Origin: an uncultured Lachnospiraceae bacterium
Lineage (GTDB): Bacteria > Bacillota > Clostridia > Lachnospirales > Lachnospiraceae
Direction of reading: 5' to 3'
Assembly (NCBI GenBank): GCA_947567595.1
Contig: CANOMQ010000017.1
Span: 1-64,000, forward strand
Length of the DNA stretch: 64,000 nucleotides
The notes under the pieces: model-generated
Seen by the model: the letters and a program-made list of their open reading frames with translations, nothing else
Told to the model about the DNA's origin: nothing
The model's database searches: none
In this document: piece by piece, positions 44,646 through 52,407 of the stretch
Layout of the letters: each line of letters starts with the position of its first letter
Position numbering within the stretch: the first letter of the stretch is position 1
Translations under genes and position numbers: made by a program

Positions 44646-44668
44646 GCAATTTTTTATGCAAAAATTGC
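44646..44668. promoter_or_regulatory. Inverted repeat in the leader of the decarboxylase operon
   Basis: Perfect nine-base arms GCAATTTTT / AAAAATTGC with a five-base loop, between the -10 and the Shine-Dalgarno site. An operator or a 5' stabilising hairpin. Confidence 0.5.
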
Positions 44669-44677
44669 GCTAGATTG

Positions 44678-44686
44678 AGTATAACA
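44678..44686 (-). promoter_or_regulatory. Extended -10 promoter element of the decarboxylase operon
   Basis: Minus-strand TGTTATACT; no good -35. The predicted start is just upstream of the inverted repeat. Confidence 0.5.
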
Positions 44687-44745
44687 TATATTATTGTTCT
44701 CGCCTAGTGAATTTTAACAAATTTTTTTATATTTTTTCCGTTTTG

Positions 44746-45969
44746 TTATACACTCCACTTCCCAAACACCATTTTCAGGCACCATATAAAGTCAATTGCC
44801 TCTTTTCCCTGCGCCGCGACAAGCTCCACACGCTTCCATTCCTCGTCCCCGACCTTGTAGCTTAGGTGCCCGACCTTCTGACCCTTCTGCACAGGTGCGC
44901 TTAGCCCTTTTACTTTATGAAGCGTGACGGTGATTTTCTCCTCGCCGTTCATCAAAAGACCTTCCCTTTGGCAAAGCGTCTCGTCCTGTAGCTCTGCCGC
45001 CTCCACCCCGACCGTTTCCACACAGCCGATTTTGTCCCCTTTTGCGCCCGTTACCTTGATATCCGCAAACGCGCTTTCGGGTATCTGCGCCTCCTCAAAG
45101 CTTCTGTAATCATAGTTTGCCAGCCCAAACTCCATCAGCGTGCGGGTATCGCTCCACTTATAGGTCCTGTGGTTTGGCCAGCCGCACGCAAGAAGCGCCA
45201 CCACAAAGGTCTTTCCGTCGCGCTCGAGTGCCCCGACGTAGCAATACCCCGCCTTGTTTGTAAATCCGGTCTTTCCGGAAAGCGCCCCCGTCATCATGCC
45301 AAGAAAGGCGTTATGGTTCGTACAACGAAAGCTTCTTTTTCCTGCGGTATCTGAGAAGGAATGGGAGGGTGTTCTTGTAATTTCAAGGAATTTTTCTTTC
45401 TGAGGTGATTGTTTAATGCAGTAGGACATGACAAGCGCTAAATCCCTTGCCGTGGTAGAATGGAACTTGTCACCGTTGGTGGCGTCAAGCCCGTTTGGTG
45501 TGATATAGTATGTGTTTTCGCAGCCGATTTCCTCCGCCTTCTGGTTCATCAGCGCGGCAAAGCCTTCCACGCTCCCGCCCACGTGCTCGGCAATCGCCAC
45601 CGCCGAGTCGTTGTGGGACTCTAACATCAGGGAATAAACCAAATCCCCAAGCCTGTACTGCTCCCCTTCCCTGATGTTTAGCTGCACATCGGGCATGGAC
45701 GCCGCATATGCCGATACCGTCACTGTATCGTCAAGGCTTGCGTTCTCAAGTGTGACAATCAGCGTCATAATCTTTGTCGTGCTTGCCATCGCCATCTGTT
45801 CATGGCCGTTTCTTTCATATAAGACACGCCCTGAATCGGCGTCCATCAGCACAGCCGACTTTGCGTAAAGCATGAGCTCGTCAGCATACACATAAGCGCC
45901 CGCGCAATGCTTTGACATGGATAAAAACAGAACAATTGCGGCAAGAAACGCTGCGAATTTCTTTTTCAT
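44746..45969 (-). CDS. D-alanyl-D-alanine carboxypeptidase (PBP5-like)
   Basis: 407 residues. A signal peptide (about 5-26) precedes a peptidase S11 domain with SxxK in MASTTKIM near 62, SHN in LESHNDSAVA near 114 and KTG in LSGKTGFTNKA near 215, then a small beta-rich C-terminal domain. It trims the terminal D-Ala of peptidoglycan pentapeptides. The start at 45969 is the Met before KKKFAAF; the longer frame lacks a ribosome site. A second such gene lies at 50107-51282. Confidence 0.9.
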   Translation of the reverse strand: MKKKFAAFLAAIVLFLSMSKHCAGAYVYADELMLYAKSAVLMDADSGRVLYERNGHEQMAMASTTKIMTLIVTLENASLDDTVTVSAYAASMPDVQLNIREGEQYRLGDLVYSLMLESHNDSAVAIAEHVGGSVEGFAALMNQKAEEIGCENTYYITPNGLDATNGDKFHSTTARDLALVMSYCIKQSPQKEKFLEITRTPSHSFSDTAGKRSFRCTNHNAFLGMMTGALSGKTGFTNKAGYCYVGALERDGKTFVVALLACGWPNHRTYKWSDTRTLMEFGLANYDYRSFEEAQIPESAFADIKVTGAKGDKIGCVETVGVEAAELQDETLCQREGLLMNGEEKITVTLHKVKGLSAPVQKGQKVGHLSYKVGDEEWKRVELVAAQGKEAIDFIWCLKMVFGKWSV

Positions 45970-46035
45970 ATTTTCATTTCCCTCTATAATAAAAGGTTTC
46001 ATAAAAATATATTTTCCAAAAAACACAATTATGAG

Positions 46036-46662
46036 TTATGCGCCGAGCTTTTTGTTCAAATATGTAATCAGCATATCAACACCCGGCACGTTTTCGCCGC
46101 CTCTTGGGATAATGATGTCCGCGTATCGTTTTGACGGCTCCACAAACTCCTCATGCATAGGCTTTACGGTATTGCTGTACTGTGCAATAATCGACTCAAT
46201 GCTCCTTGCGCGCTCTATCATGTCGCGCTTAATCCGCCGTATGAGCCGCTCGTCCGCGTCCGTATCGACATAGATTTTAATATCCATCAAATCCCGCAGC
46301 TCGCGGTTTTCCAGCACCAAAATCCCTTCCATGATAATCACGGTTTTTGGCGCAATCCGTATGGTCTCCTTTGCCCTGTTATGATTGCAGTAGTCATATG
46401 TGGGCATGTCAATCGGCTGTCCCTTGAGCAGCTTTCGCACATCCGCCGCCATTTTCTCCGACTCAAACGACGCCGGGTGGTCATAATTGAGCTTGCAGCG
46501 CTCCTCAAAGGGCATGTCGTCATGCGCCTTATAGTAATTATCGTGGCTGATTACGGCAATATCCTCGCCAAAATATTCCTGAAGCTTTTTGATGATTGTC
46601 GTCTTTCCCGACGCGGAGCCGCCTGCCACGCCAAGAACGCATATTTTCCGATCGTTTTCCAT
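46036..46662 (-). CDS. udk: Uridine kinase
   Basis: 208 residues. The P-loop is VAGGSASGKTTI near 17, with ISHDNYY near 40 and YDHPASFE near 60, then VIIMEGILVLEN near 110. It phosphorylates uridine and cytidine. It lies 66 bases before the carboxypeptidase start. Confidence 0.93.
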   Translation of the reverse strand: MENDRKICVLGVAGGSASGKTTIIKKLQEYFGEDIAVISHDNYYKAHDDMPFEERCKLNYDHPASFESEKMAADVRKLLKGQPIDMPTYDYCNHNRAKETIRIAPKTVIIMEGILVLENRELRDLMDIKIYVDTDADERLIRRIKRDMIERARSIESIIAQYSNTVKPMHEEFVEPSKRYADIIIPRGGENVPGVDMLITYLNKKLGA

Positions 46663-46705
46663 GCTGCCGTTTCCCCCTATGTAAAAATGTTAAAGTTTTA
46701 ACAAG

Positions 46706-47320
46706 CTAAACCTCAACCCTGACGCCTGCTTCCGCTTCCTCCTGCGCCTGTTTTTTAAAGTCCTCAAGCTGTTCGGCGTCGAGCGTTGGCAAATCGCCCA
46801 AGGACTTTACGCCAAACGTCCGCAAAAACTCCTCCGTCGTGCCAAACAAAAGCGGTCTGCCCGGCGCGTCAAGGCGTCCAAGCTCCTGTATCAGGTTAAA
46901 TTCCAAAAGCCTGTTCACCGCATGGTCGCAGCTTACTCCCCTGATTTTTTCAATCTCAAGCCTTGTCACAGGCTGCTTGTACGCGATGATGGAAAGCGTC
47001 TCCAAAAGCGTGTCCGACATCACGTATTTGCGCGGCGCCTTCGCAACCTTAATCAGGTATTCATAAAGCTCCGGCTTTGTGCAGAGCTGGAAGGAATTTT
47101 CAAGCTCCGCGATATAAATTCCGCGGTCACCCTTCTCATACCGGTCATTCATTTCGGCAATCACATCGCGGATTTCCTTCTCACTAAGTTCGAGCACATG
47201 GACAAGCTTACTCATTTCCACGGAGTCGCCCATCGCAAAAAGGACAGCCTCGATTACTGCCATTATTTTTTGATGTTCCTTTTTCGTTCCTGTCTTTTTT
47301 TCTTCCAAAGCTAACCTCAT
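46706..47320 (-). CDS. scpB: Segregation and condensation protein B
   Basis: About 204 residues of two winged-helix domains; MAVIEAVLFAMGDSV near 20 and LSIIAYKQPVTRLEIEKIRG near 112 are the family's best motifs. It forms the ScpAB-SMC condensin. Start uncertain: ATG 47320, TTG 47308 with GAGG upstream, or ATG 47263. It follows scpA by about 25 bases. Confidence 0.92.
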   Translation of the reverse strand: MRLALEEKKTGTKKEHQKIMAVIEAVLFAMGDSVEMSKLVHVLELSEKEIRDVIAEMNDRYEKGDRGIYIAELENSFQLCTKPELYEYLIKVAKAPRKYVMSDTLLETLSIIAYKQPVTRLEIEKIRGVSCDHAVNRLLEFNLIQELGRLDAPGRPLLFGTTEEFLRTFGVKSLGDLPTLDAEQLEDFKKQAQEEAEAGVRVEV

Positions 47321-47345
47321 TTCTATCAAGCTGCAAGGTTTGATT

Positions 47346-48095
47346 TCACGCCGCAAGGCTTGACGTGATGATGATGTCCGCAAAGGCGCTCTCCTGCTCA
47401 ATGGAAATCATGCCCTGCTTCATCATTTCCAGCACAGCCATGAACGTCACGATGATTTCCATTTTGCTGCCCTGTTTTTCCAAAAGCCGACGAAAGCTGA
47501 ACCGCTTATGGTTTTTCACAAATTCCTCAATGTACTCCTGCTTTGCCTCAAGGTTGATTTCGTCCTTCTCAATCTTCCCAAAACGGCTTCTGATGGGATC
47601 AATCTTGTCCTCCTGACGGCGCATGACCGACTTGAAAATCTCGTTTAATTTTGCAAGATTCATGTCACCGACAAGCGTCTCGTAATCAATCGGCGCCTTA
47701 TAATCGCGTACCTCCTTTGGCAGCATGGGCTTTTTATACCATGTCTTTGCCGCGTCCACCTGCCTGTCCCTAAGTTCAAACGCCATGTACTTATACATTT
47801 TATATTCCAAAAGCTTTTGTACAAGCTCCGCCCTCGGGTCCTCCTCCTCGCCTTCCTCGTTGACCTCCTTTGGCAGAAGCATTCTGCACTTGATGTCAAG
47901 GAGCGTCGCCGCCATCACAAGGAACTCGCTCATCACATTCATGTCCTCGCGCTGCATGTTGCGGATATAGTCGAGGTATTGTTCTGTTATTATCACAATG
48001 GGAATATCATAGATGTCGATTTTATTCTTTTCGATTAAATAAAGCAGAAGGTCCAGCGGACCTTCAAATACCTCAAGGCGTACGGATAAGCTCAT
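47346..48095 (-). CDS. scpA: Segregation and condensation protein A
   Basis: 249 residues; the kleisin of the SMC-ScpAB complex. The N-terminus has RLEVFEGPLDLLLYLIEKNKIDIYDIPI, the SMC-binding part, and the C-terminus a winged helix ending before SFADIIITS-type sequence. The start at 48095 has GGAGG eight bases upstream; that site is also the 3' arm of a 13-base hairpin (48104-48149). Confidence 0.94.
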   Translation of the reverse strand: MSLSVRLEVFEGPLDLLLYLIEKNKIDIYDIPIVIITEQYLDYIRNMQREDMNVMSEFLVMAATLLDIKCRMLLPKEVNEEGEEEDPRAELVQKLLEYKMYKYMAFELRDRQVDAAKTWYKKPMLPKEVRDYKAPIDYETLVGDMNLAKLNEIFKSVMRRQEDKIDPIRSRFGKIEKDEINLEAKQEYIEEFVKNHKRFSFRRLLEKQGSKMEIIVTFMAVLEMMKQGMISIEQESAFADIIITSSLAA

Positions 48096-48103
48096 ACAAA
48101 AAA

Positions 48104-48158
48104 CCTCCAATTCCATAAAAACCCTTTTTATTGTACATGGAATTGGAGGAAAATTCAA
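48104..48158 (-). promoter_or_regulatory. Overlapping promoter, terminator-like hairpin and scpA ribosome site
   Basis: A perfect inverted repeat, CCTCCAATTCCAT and ATGGAATTGGAGG, spans 48104-48149 with a 20-base loop. On the minus strand TTTTTT follows, then the scpA ATG. TTGAAT (48153-48158), a 17-base spacer and TACAAT (48130-48135) form a promoter. Its spacer contains the left arm of the hairpin, so the scpA transcript would begin after that arm. Confidence 0.6.
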
Positions 48159-48191
48159 GGCAAACTGTTATTCGTTGTCTGCCGTCGGATT

Positions 48192-49085
48192 TTATAAATA
48201 ATTTTCTGCTTCATCTGCTGACACGCCATATTCCTTTACGATCGCCTTTATAATCTCCGCATTCCCCTGACCGCAGCCGCGCAGAACCGTTACGATACTT
48301 TTTATCCCTTTCTGAGTTGCTTCTCTCGTTACTTCCCTTGTTACTTCTCTCGTAACCTCTTCTTTAACATTTTCTTTGATCTTATTAATCTCCGGCTCCA
48401 TTATCTCCAACAATGCCTGACACATCTCCTCATCTCCTCTCAGTTCATCAACAACCTGTCTGTTTGCACTGACACTTACCTGCAGCACTGAATCCGCAAG
48501 TTCCCTGTCAAATTTCCTGTCCAGTTTTTCTATCTTTTCAAGCAGCCCTCTCATCTGCTCCTTCTGCATCTCACCCGACAACGCCCTCAGCCATATATGC
48601 GCTTCCTCGTTTAATTCCTTCGTGACAATAATCTGTGTTGGAAAGCAGACGTTATTTTCCACATAATATATCCCTTTATATGGGTTTGTAAACGTAATAT
48701 CGTGTTCCTTAAAATATGCAAATAACCCCGTAGGCTTACGCTGGCGGAGCAATGACACCGTGATGTCGTTCGCCTTACGCTCGTCCACGGTCTTTCCATA
48801 TGCTTTATACAGGCTTGCATATGCGCCCACTTTATAAAACGTATCAATGTCCAAATGCGCCTGCGGCGATTTGTATTCCACAAGATTATGCCCGCGGAAC
48901 ATTCTCCCGATTTCATTTGTAATCTGGATATCCGAATCCTTTTTTATAACCAGCAGGTCAACCTCCAATGGTTTTGTATTCAGGTTATATTCCTTATGGT
49001 ACTCCAAATCCGCCCTGTTCTGCGCAAGCTCCAAGTCCATTGCCGACACAAACGCCGCGTGCCACTGTATCTTTGTATCTTCCAT
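48192..49085 (-). CDS. PD-(D/E)XK nuclease-family protein with repeat tail
   Basis: 297 residues. A nuclease-fold core near 40-80 has LEVDLLVIKK and NLVEYKSPQAHLDI (D...EYK). The rest is helical, and the C-terminus carries EVTREVTREVTREATQ. It resembles the Rpn/transposase-associated PD-(D/E)XK proteins common in Lachnospiraceae, some of which are wrongly named in databases. The role is unknown. Start at 49085 with AAGGAG; ATG 49088 is the alternative. Confidence 0.75.
   Translation of the reverse strand: MEDTKIQWHAAFVSAMDLELAQNRADLEYHKEYNLNTKPLEVDLLVIKKDSDIQITNEIGRMFRGHNLVEYKSPQAHLDIDTFYKVGAYASLYKAYGKTVDERKANDITVSLLRQRKPTGLFAYFKEHDITFTNPYKGIYYVENNVCFPTQIIVTKELNEEAHIWLRALSGEMQKEQMRGLLEKIEKLDRKFDRELADSVLQVSVSANRQVVDELRGDEEMCQALLEIMEPEINKIKENVKEEVTREVTREVTREATQKGIKSIVTVLRGCGQGNAEIIKAIVKEYGVSADEAENYL
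48317..48352. repeat. Three 12-base tandem repeats in the PD-(D/E)XK gene
   Basis: Plus-strand units TTGCTTCTCTCG, TTACTTCCCTTG, TTACTTCTCTCG; on the coding strand these read Arg-Glu-Val-Thr-type units near the C-terminus. Units of this kind often vary in number between strains. Confidence 0.75.
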
Positions 49086-49170
49086 CATATTCTCCTTCGT
49101 TAATTACAGTATAACCGACACGAACATTTATTTCAAGCTGTTTTATCCGCTGCCGCTGTACGCCCCTTGC

Positions 49171-50022
49171 TTACCTGCGCGGTTTGAGCGTCACGGCATA
49201 GAGCTGCGCGGGGTTAAAAAAGCGAAACGGCAGCGTATGCGAGCCCATGCCGCGTCCAAGCAGCATGACCGCATTTCCTTTTCGAAAAATGCCCCCGTCA
49301 TATTTGGGAAACAGCTTATACGACGGCGCAATCACACCGCCCAGCACGGGAAGACGCATAATCCCCCCGTGGACATGACCGGAAAGCACAAAATCCGCGC
49401 CCCATTTCACATACTCCTCAAAATAGTCAGGATTGTGGGCAATCAGCAGGTTACATTTGTCTCTCTCACATGCGCCAATCAGCCCGTCAAGATAATCCGC
49501 TTCCATCTCCTTTAATTTAAAATGGGCAAAATAATCCAACGGCAGCTCCAAGCCCGTTATCCTGATATGGTATTCCGAAAGTTCCACGCCTTCATTTTCA
49601 AGAAGCACAATGTTTTTCCCCGCCAGCTCCTTTTTCAGCAGCTCAAACTGGTTTCCAAATTTGTCATGCCGCTCTTTTATCTTTGTCTCATGATTTCCAA
49701 GTCCGTAATACACCTTAAAATCCCTTGCAAGCGCACAAACCAGCTCAATTCCCGGACGCATATCCTCGCCCACCCTTGAGGTCACCAAATCGCCTGCCAC
49801 CACGATAAAATCGGGGTTTATTTTTTTCACCGCCTTGATAAACGGCGCATTGTTCTCTCCGTAAACCTTGTTGTGTACATCGGAAATTAATACAAACCTG
49901 CACTCCTTTTGCAATTTCGGAAGCAAAAGCTCCTCTTTGACAACCTCGAAACGGTTTCCGTCAATCAGCCCGATTGCAAGGAAAAAGGTAAAAAGCAGCG
50001 CTGCCATTATTACAATAATCAA
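49171..50022 (-). CDS. Metallophosphoesterase (YkuE/YaeI-like)
   Basis: 283 residues. An N-terminal hydrophobic anchor (about 3-19) is followed by calcineurin-like metal motifs: VLISDVHN near 48, VVAGDLVTS near 78, GLGNHETK near 110, LIAHNPDY near 194 and LSGHVHGG near 213. The order DxH, GD, GNHE, H, GHxH is complete, so it should be active. YkuE/YaeI-type enzymes cut phosphodiesters, in some cases in lipids such as UDP-diacylglucosamine; the substrate here is unknown. Confidence 0.9.
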   Translation of the reverse strand: MIIVIMAALLFTFFLAIGLIDGNRFEVVKEELLLPKLQKECRFVLISDVHNKVYGENNAPFIKAVKKINPDFIVVAGDLVTSRVGEDMRPGIELVCALARDFKVYYGLGNHETKIKERHDKFGNQFELLKKELAGKNIVLLENEGVELSEYHIRITGLELPLDYFAHFKLKEMEADYLDGLIGACERDKCNLLIAHNPDYFEEYVKWGADFVLSGHVHGGIMRLPVLGGVIAPSYKLFPKYDGGIFRKGNAVMLLGRGMGSHTLPFRFFNPAQLYAVTLKPRR

Positions 50023-50106
50023 TCCCGTAATTCCTTCCTTATCCTGTCCTGTTGTTTTAGAACCTGTTTATATTTTAGTATAGCACATTTTTTGATGGAG
50101 CGCACC

Positions 50107-51282
50107 CTAAATCAGATACTTCCGGAAAACTCTTATCAGATAATCCACATAATATGCCTTTTCCACCGTCTCGGCAGCAATGACTGCCACGCTTCCGATT
50201 TCCTGACCATCAAGCGTATAAATGATTTTTCCGACCTCCTCGCCTTCGGCAACCGGAGCCTCCAAAAGCTCCTTGTACTGATAGCGTTTTTCAATCTTCG
50301 TAAAGTCCGCCCCCGTCACGTCAAGATACCGGAACACCCCTTTTGGTGTTATTCGGATTTCCTCTGATTTTCCGCCCGATACCTGTAACGGCGTAAGGAT
50401 TTCCTTGTTTTCATCTGTATAAATCCTTGTCATCGCAAAGCCGTACTCCAGCATATTCCTTGCTTCCGCAAACCGGATTTTAAAGTCCGGCGCCCCCATC
50501 ACCACCGCAATCAGGTCAATGCCGTCTTTGCTTGCCGTCGCGCTAAAGCAGTATTTTGCCGCGTTTGTTGAGCCGGTCTTTAGCCCGGTAGTCCACTGAT
50601 ACTGCTTCAAAAGCTTATTGGTGCTCGACAACGTAAAGTTCTTGCTGCCCTGCCTTGTCACATGCGTAATGTCTTCCATCCAAATGGTTGTATAATTATA
50701 AATCTGCGGATAGCGCGTAATCAGCTCCCTCGACATCACTGCCACGTCCCTTGCCGTGGTGTGGTGGCTGCTGTCCGAGGTCAGACCACAGCAGTCAAGG
50801 AAATGCGTGTTCGTCATGCCTAACGCAGCCGCCTTCTCATTCATCTGATTGACAAATTCCGCCTCGCTTCCCGCAATATACTCCGCAATCGCAACCGACG
50901 CGTCATTTCCGCTCGCCACCGCAATGCACTTGATAAGGGTATCGACCGTCTGTATCTCCCCTTCCTCCAAAAACACCTGTGAACCACCCATTGACTTTGC
51001 ATAGGCACTTGTGCTGACCTCGTCCTCAAGCTTAATCCTTCCCTTTTCCAACGCCTCAAAGGTCAGCAGCAAGGTCATGATTTTGGTAATGCTCGCGGGA
51101 CTCCTGACCTCGTCAGGGTTTTTCTCAAACAGCACCGTCCCTGTTGACGCCTCCACAAGGATTGCCGACGGCGAGCTTAAGCTAAGCGCCTCGCCCTGCG
51201 CATATGCCGTATTTCCATATAAAAAAGGTACAATCATCACGATAGCAAGTAATTTGCAAATAAAACGTTTCCAGCCTGTCAT
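50107..51282 (-). CDS. D-alanyl-D-alanine carboxypeptidase (DacF-like)
   Basis: 391 residues. A signal peptide (about 8-29) and an S11 domain: SITK near 63, SGN in AVASGNDASVA near 119 and KTG in TGLKTGSTNAA near 222. Also a C-terminal PBP5-like domain and a hydrophobic-basic end that may be a membrane anchor. It lowers the cross-linking capacity of wall peptides, like DacF or DacA in sporeformers. It is paralogous to 44746-45969. Confidence 0.92.
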   Translation of the reverse strand: MTGWKRFICKLLAIVMIVPFLYGNTAYAQGEALSLSSPSAILVEASTGTVLFEKNPDEVRSPASITKIMTLLLTFEALEKGRIKLEDEVSTSAYAKSMGGSQVFLEEGEIQTVDTLIKCIAVASGNDASVAIAEYIAGSEAEFVNQMNEKAAALGMTNTHFLDCCGLTSDSSHHTTARDVAVMSRELITRYPQIYNYTTIWMEDITHVTRQGSKNFTLSSTNKLLKQYQWTTGLKTGSTNAAKYCFSATASKDGIDLIAVVMGAPDFKIRFAEARNMLEYGFAMTRIYTDENKEILTPLQVSGGKSEEIRITPKGVFRYLDVTGADFTKIEKRYQYKELLEAPVAEGEEVGKIIYTLDGQEIGSVAVIAAETVEKAYYVDYLIRVFRKYLI

Positions 51283-51410
51283 AAAATTTCCCGTGTCCGA
51301 TTTGTTTTCTTATATGCAATTTATGCGTGCGCGGTCGGTTCTATGCAAACGGAACATCAAAAATGCAGGCTTTTACACCTGCACTTTCCATTTCATCTAT
51401 CCACGTTTCC

Positions 51411-52001
51411 TTATCTTCTAATCAGCCTGTGATAAATCTCCGATAGTTCCTCTCTCATCCCTTCATTAATTTTCACCGACATCGCAAAGTGATAACCAAA
51501 ATCAATCGCCGCCATCACACAAATCAGTGCAATCGTCTTAATGCCCCATTCAAAGGGCCATTTGTCCACAAAGCTCATTACCTTATCAAACAAAAACGTG
51601 ATGATAATCACCGCGTAAAGCCCCCACGCAAGTGTGCTCTCAAGGCACACAACGCCCTTGTAATTGCAGAATTTTTCATTATAATCCCACCATACCTCGC
51701 CAAAGAGCTTCATCATCAGCCTTGCCACCAGAAACTCAAAGAGCGTCGCAAGCGCCGCGCCCACTATGTACAATATGACTACGTTTTGGGCAAGCGGATG
51801 CAGGATAATATAGCCAAGCGTCGCCCCGACACCATATATGGGACAGAACGGTCCAGTCATAAAACCCCTGTTGGTTAGCTTTTTATTACAAAACGACATA
51901 TATATGGATTCCACCATCCAGCCAATAATGCTGAACAGGAAAAAACAGGCAATCAGATGATATAAATCATATCCTGCCAACTGGTACTTATACAACCACA
52001 T
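51411..52001 (-). CDS. CmpB-type putative ABC transporter permease (PF06541-like)
   Basis: 196 residues with about five membrane helices. LIACFFLFSIIGWMVESIY near 17 and RGFMTGPFCPIYGVGA near 44 are the hallmark of the family. No ATP-binding partner gene is near, so a transport role is only a database habit. Widely conserved in Clostridia. Confidence 0.82.
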   Translation of the reverse strand: MWLYKYQLAGYDLYHLIACFFLFSIIGWMVESIYMSFCNKKLTNRGFMTGPFCPIYGVGATLGYIILHPLAQNVVILYIVGAALATLFEFLVARLMMKLFGEVWWDYNEKFCNYKGVVCLESTLAWGLYAVIIITFLFDKVMSFVDKWPFEWGIKTIALICVMAAIDFGYHFAMSVKINEGMREELSEIYHRLIRR

Positions 52002-52037
52002 AATAGTTTACTCCTCATAGACGAACCTGATATGAGT

Positions 52038-52070
52038 AAAAAATCCTTGACAAAAATAGCCAAGGATTTT
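52038..52070 (-). terminator. Intrinsic terminator of rpsU
   Basis: AAAATCCTTG / CAAGGATTTT stem with T-run, 20 bases after the rpsU stop on the minus strand. Confidence 0.85.
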
Positions 52071-52089
52071 ACTTCCATACCAAAACGAA

Positions 52090-52266
52090 TTAATTATATT
52101 TACGCTTTCTAGCCGCTTCAGACTTCTTCTTACGTTTTACGCTTGGCTTCTCGTAATGCTCTCTTTTACGGATCTCCTGCTGGATTCCCGCTTTTGCACA
52201 GCTTCTCTTAAATCTACGTAAAGCGCTGTCCAAAGTCTCGTTTTCTTTTACGATAACATTTGACAT
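52090..52266 (-). CDS. rpsU: 30S ribosomal protein S21
   Basis: 58 residues, found by translating the minus strand: [19 protein letters not shown], then a basic tail with [21 protein letters not shown]21 is an rRNA-binding protein needed for mRNA initiation, and this length is normal. It has its own strong promoter, an AGGTG site and its own terminator, so it is a single-gene unit. Confidence 0.95.
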   Translation of the reverse strand: MSNVIVKENETLDSALRRFKRSCAKAGIQQEIRKREHYEKPSVKRKKKSEAARKRKYN

Positions 52267-52342
52267 ACTATCACACCTAACCTCCCTCCAGTCCTATTAT
52301 TGTGTGCAAGACTGTTCGGGTATACTTAATCGCACATCTAAA

Positions 52343-52370
52343 ATTATACCACATAATATGCATTCGTCAA
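52343..52370 (-). promoter_or_regulatory. Predicted sigma-A promoter of rpsU
   Basis: Minus-strand TTGACG, 16-base spacer, TATAAT with TG one base upstream. The strongest promoter in the window by consensus. Confidence 0.8.
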
Positions 52371-52407
52371 TAGGTTTTGAAAATTTTTCTGAATTTTCTG
52401 TTTTTCC

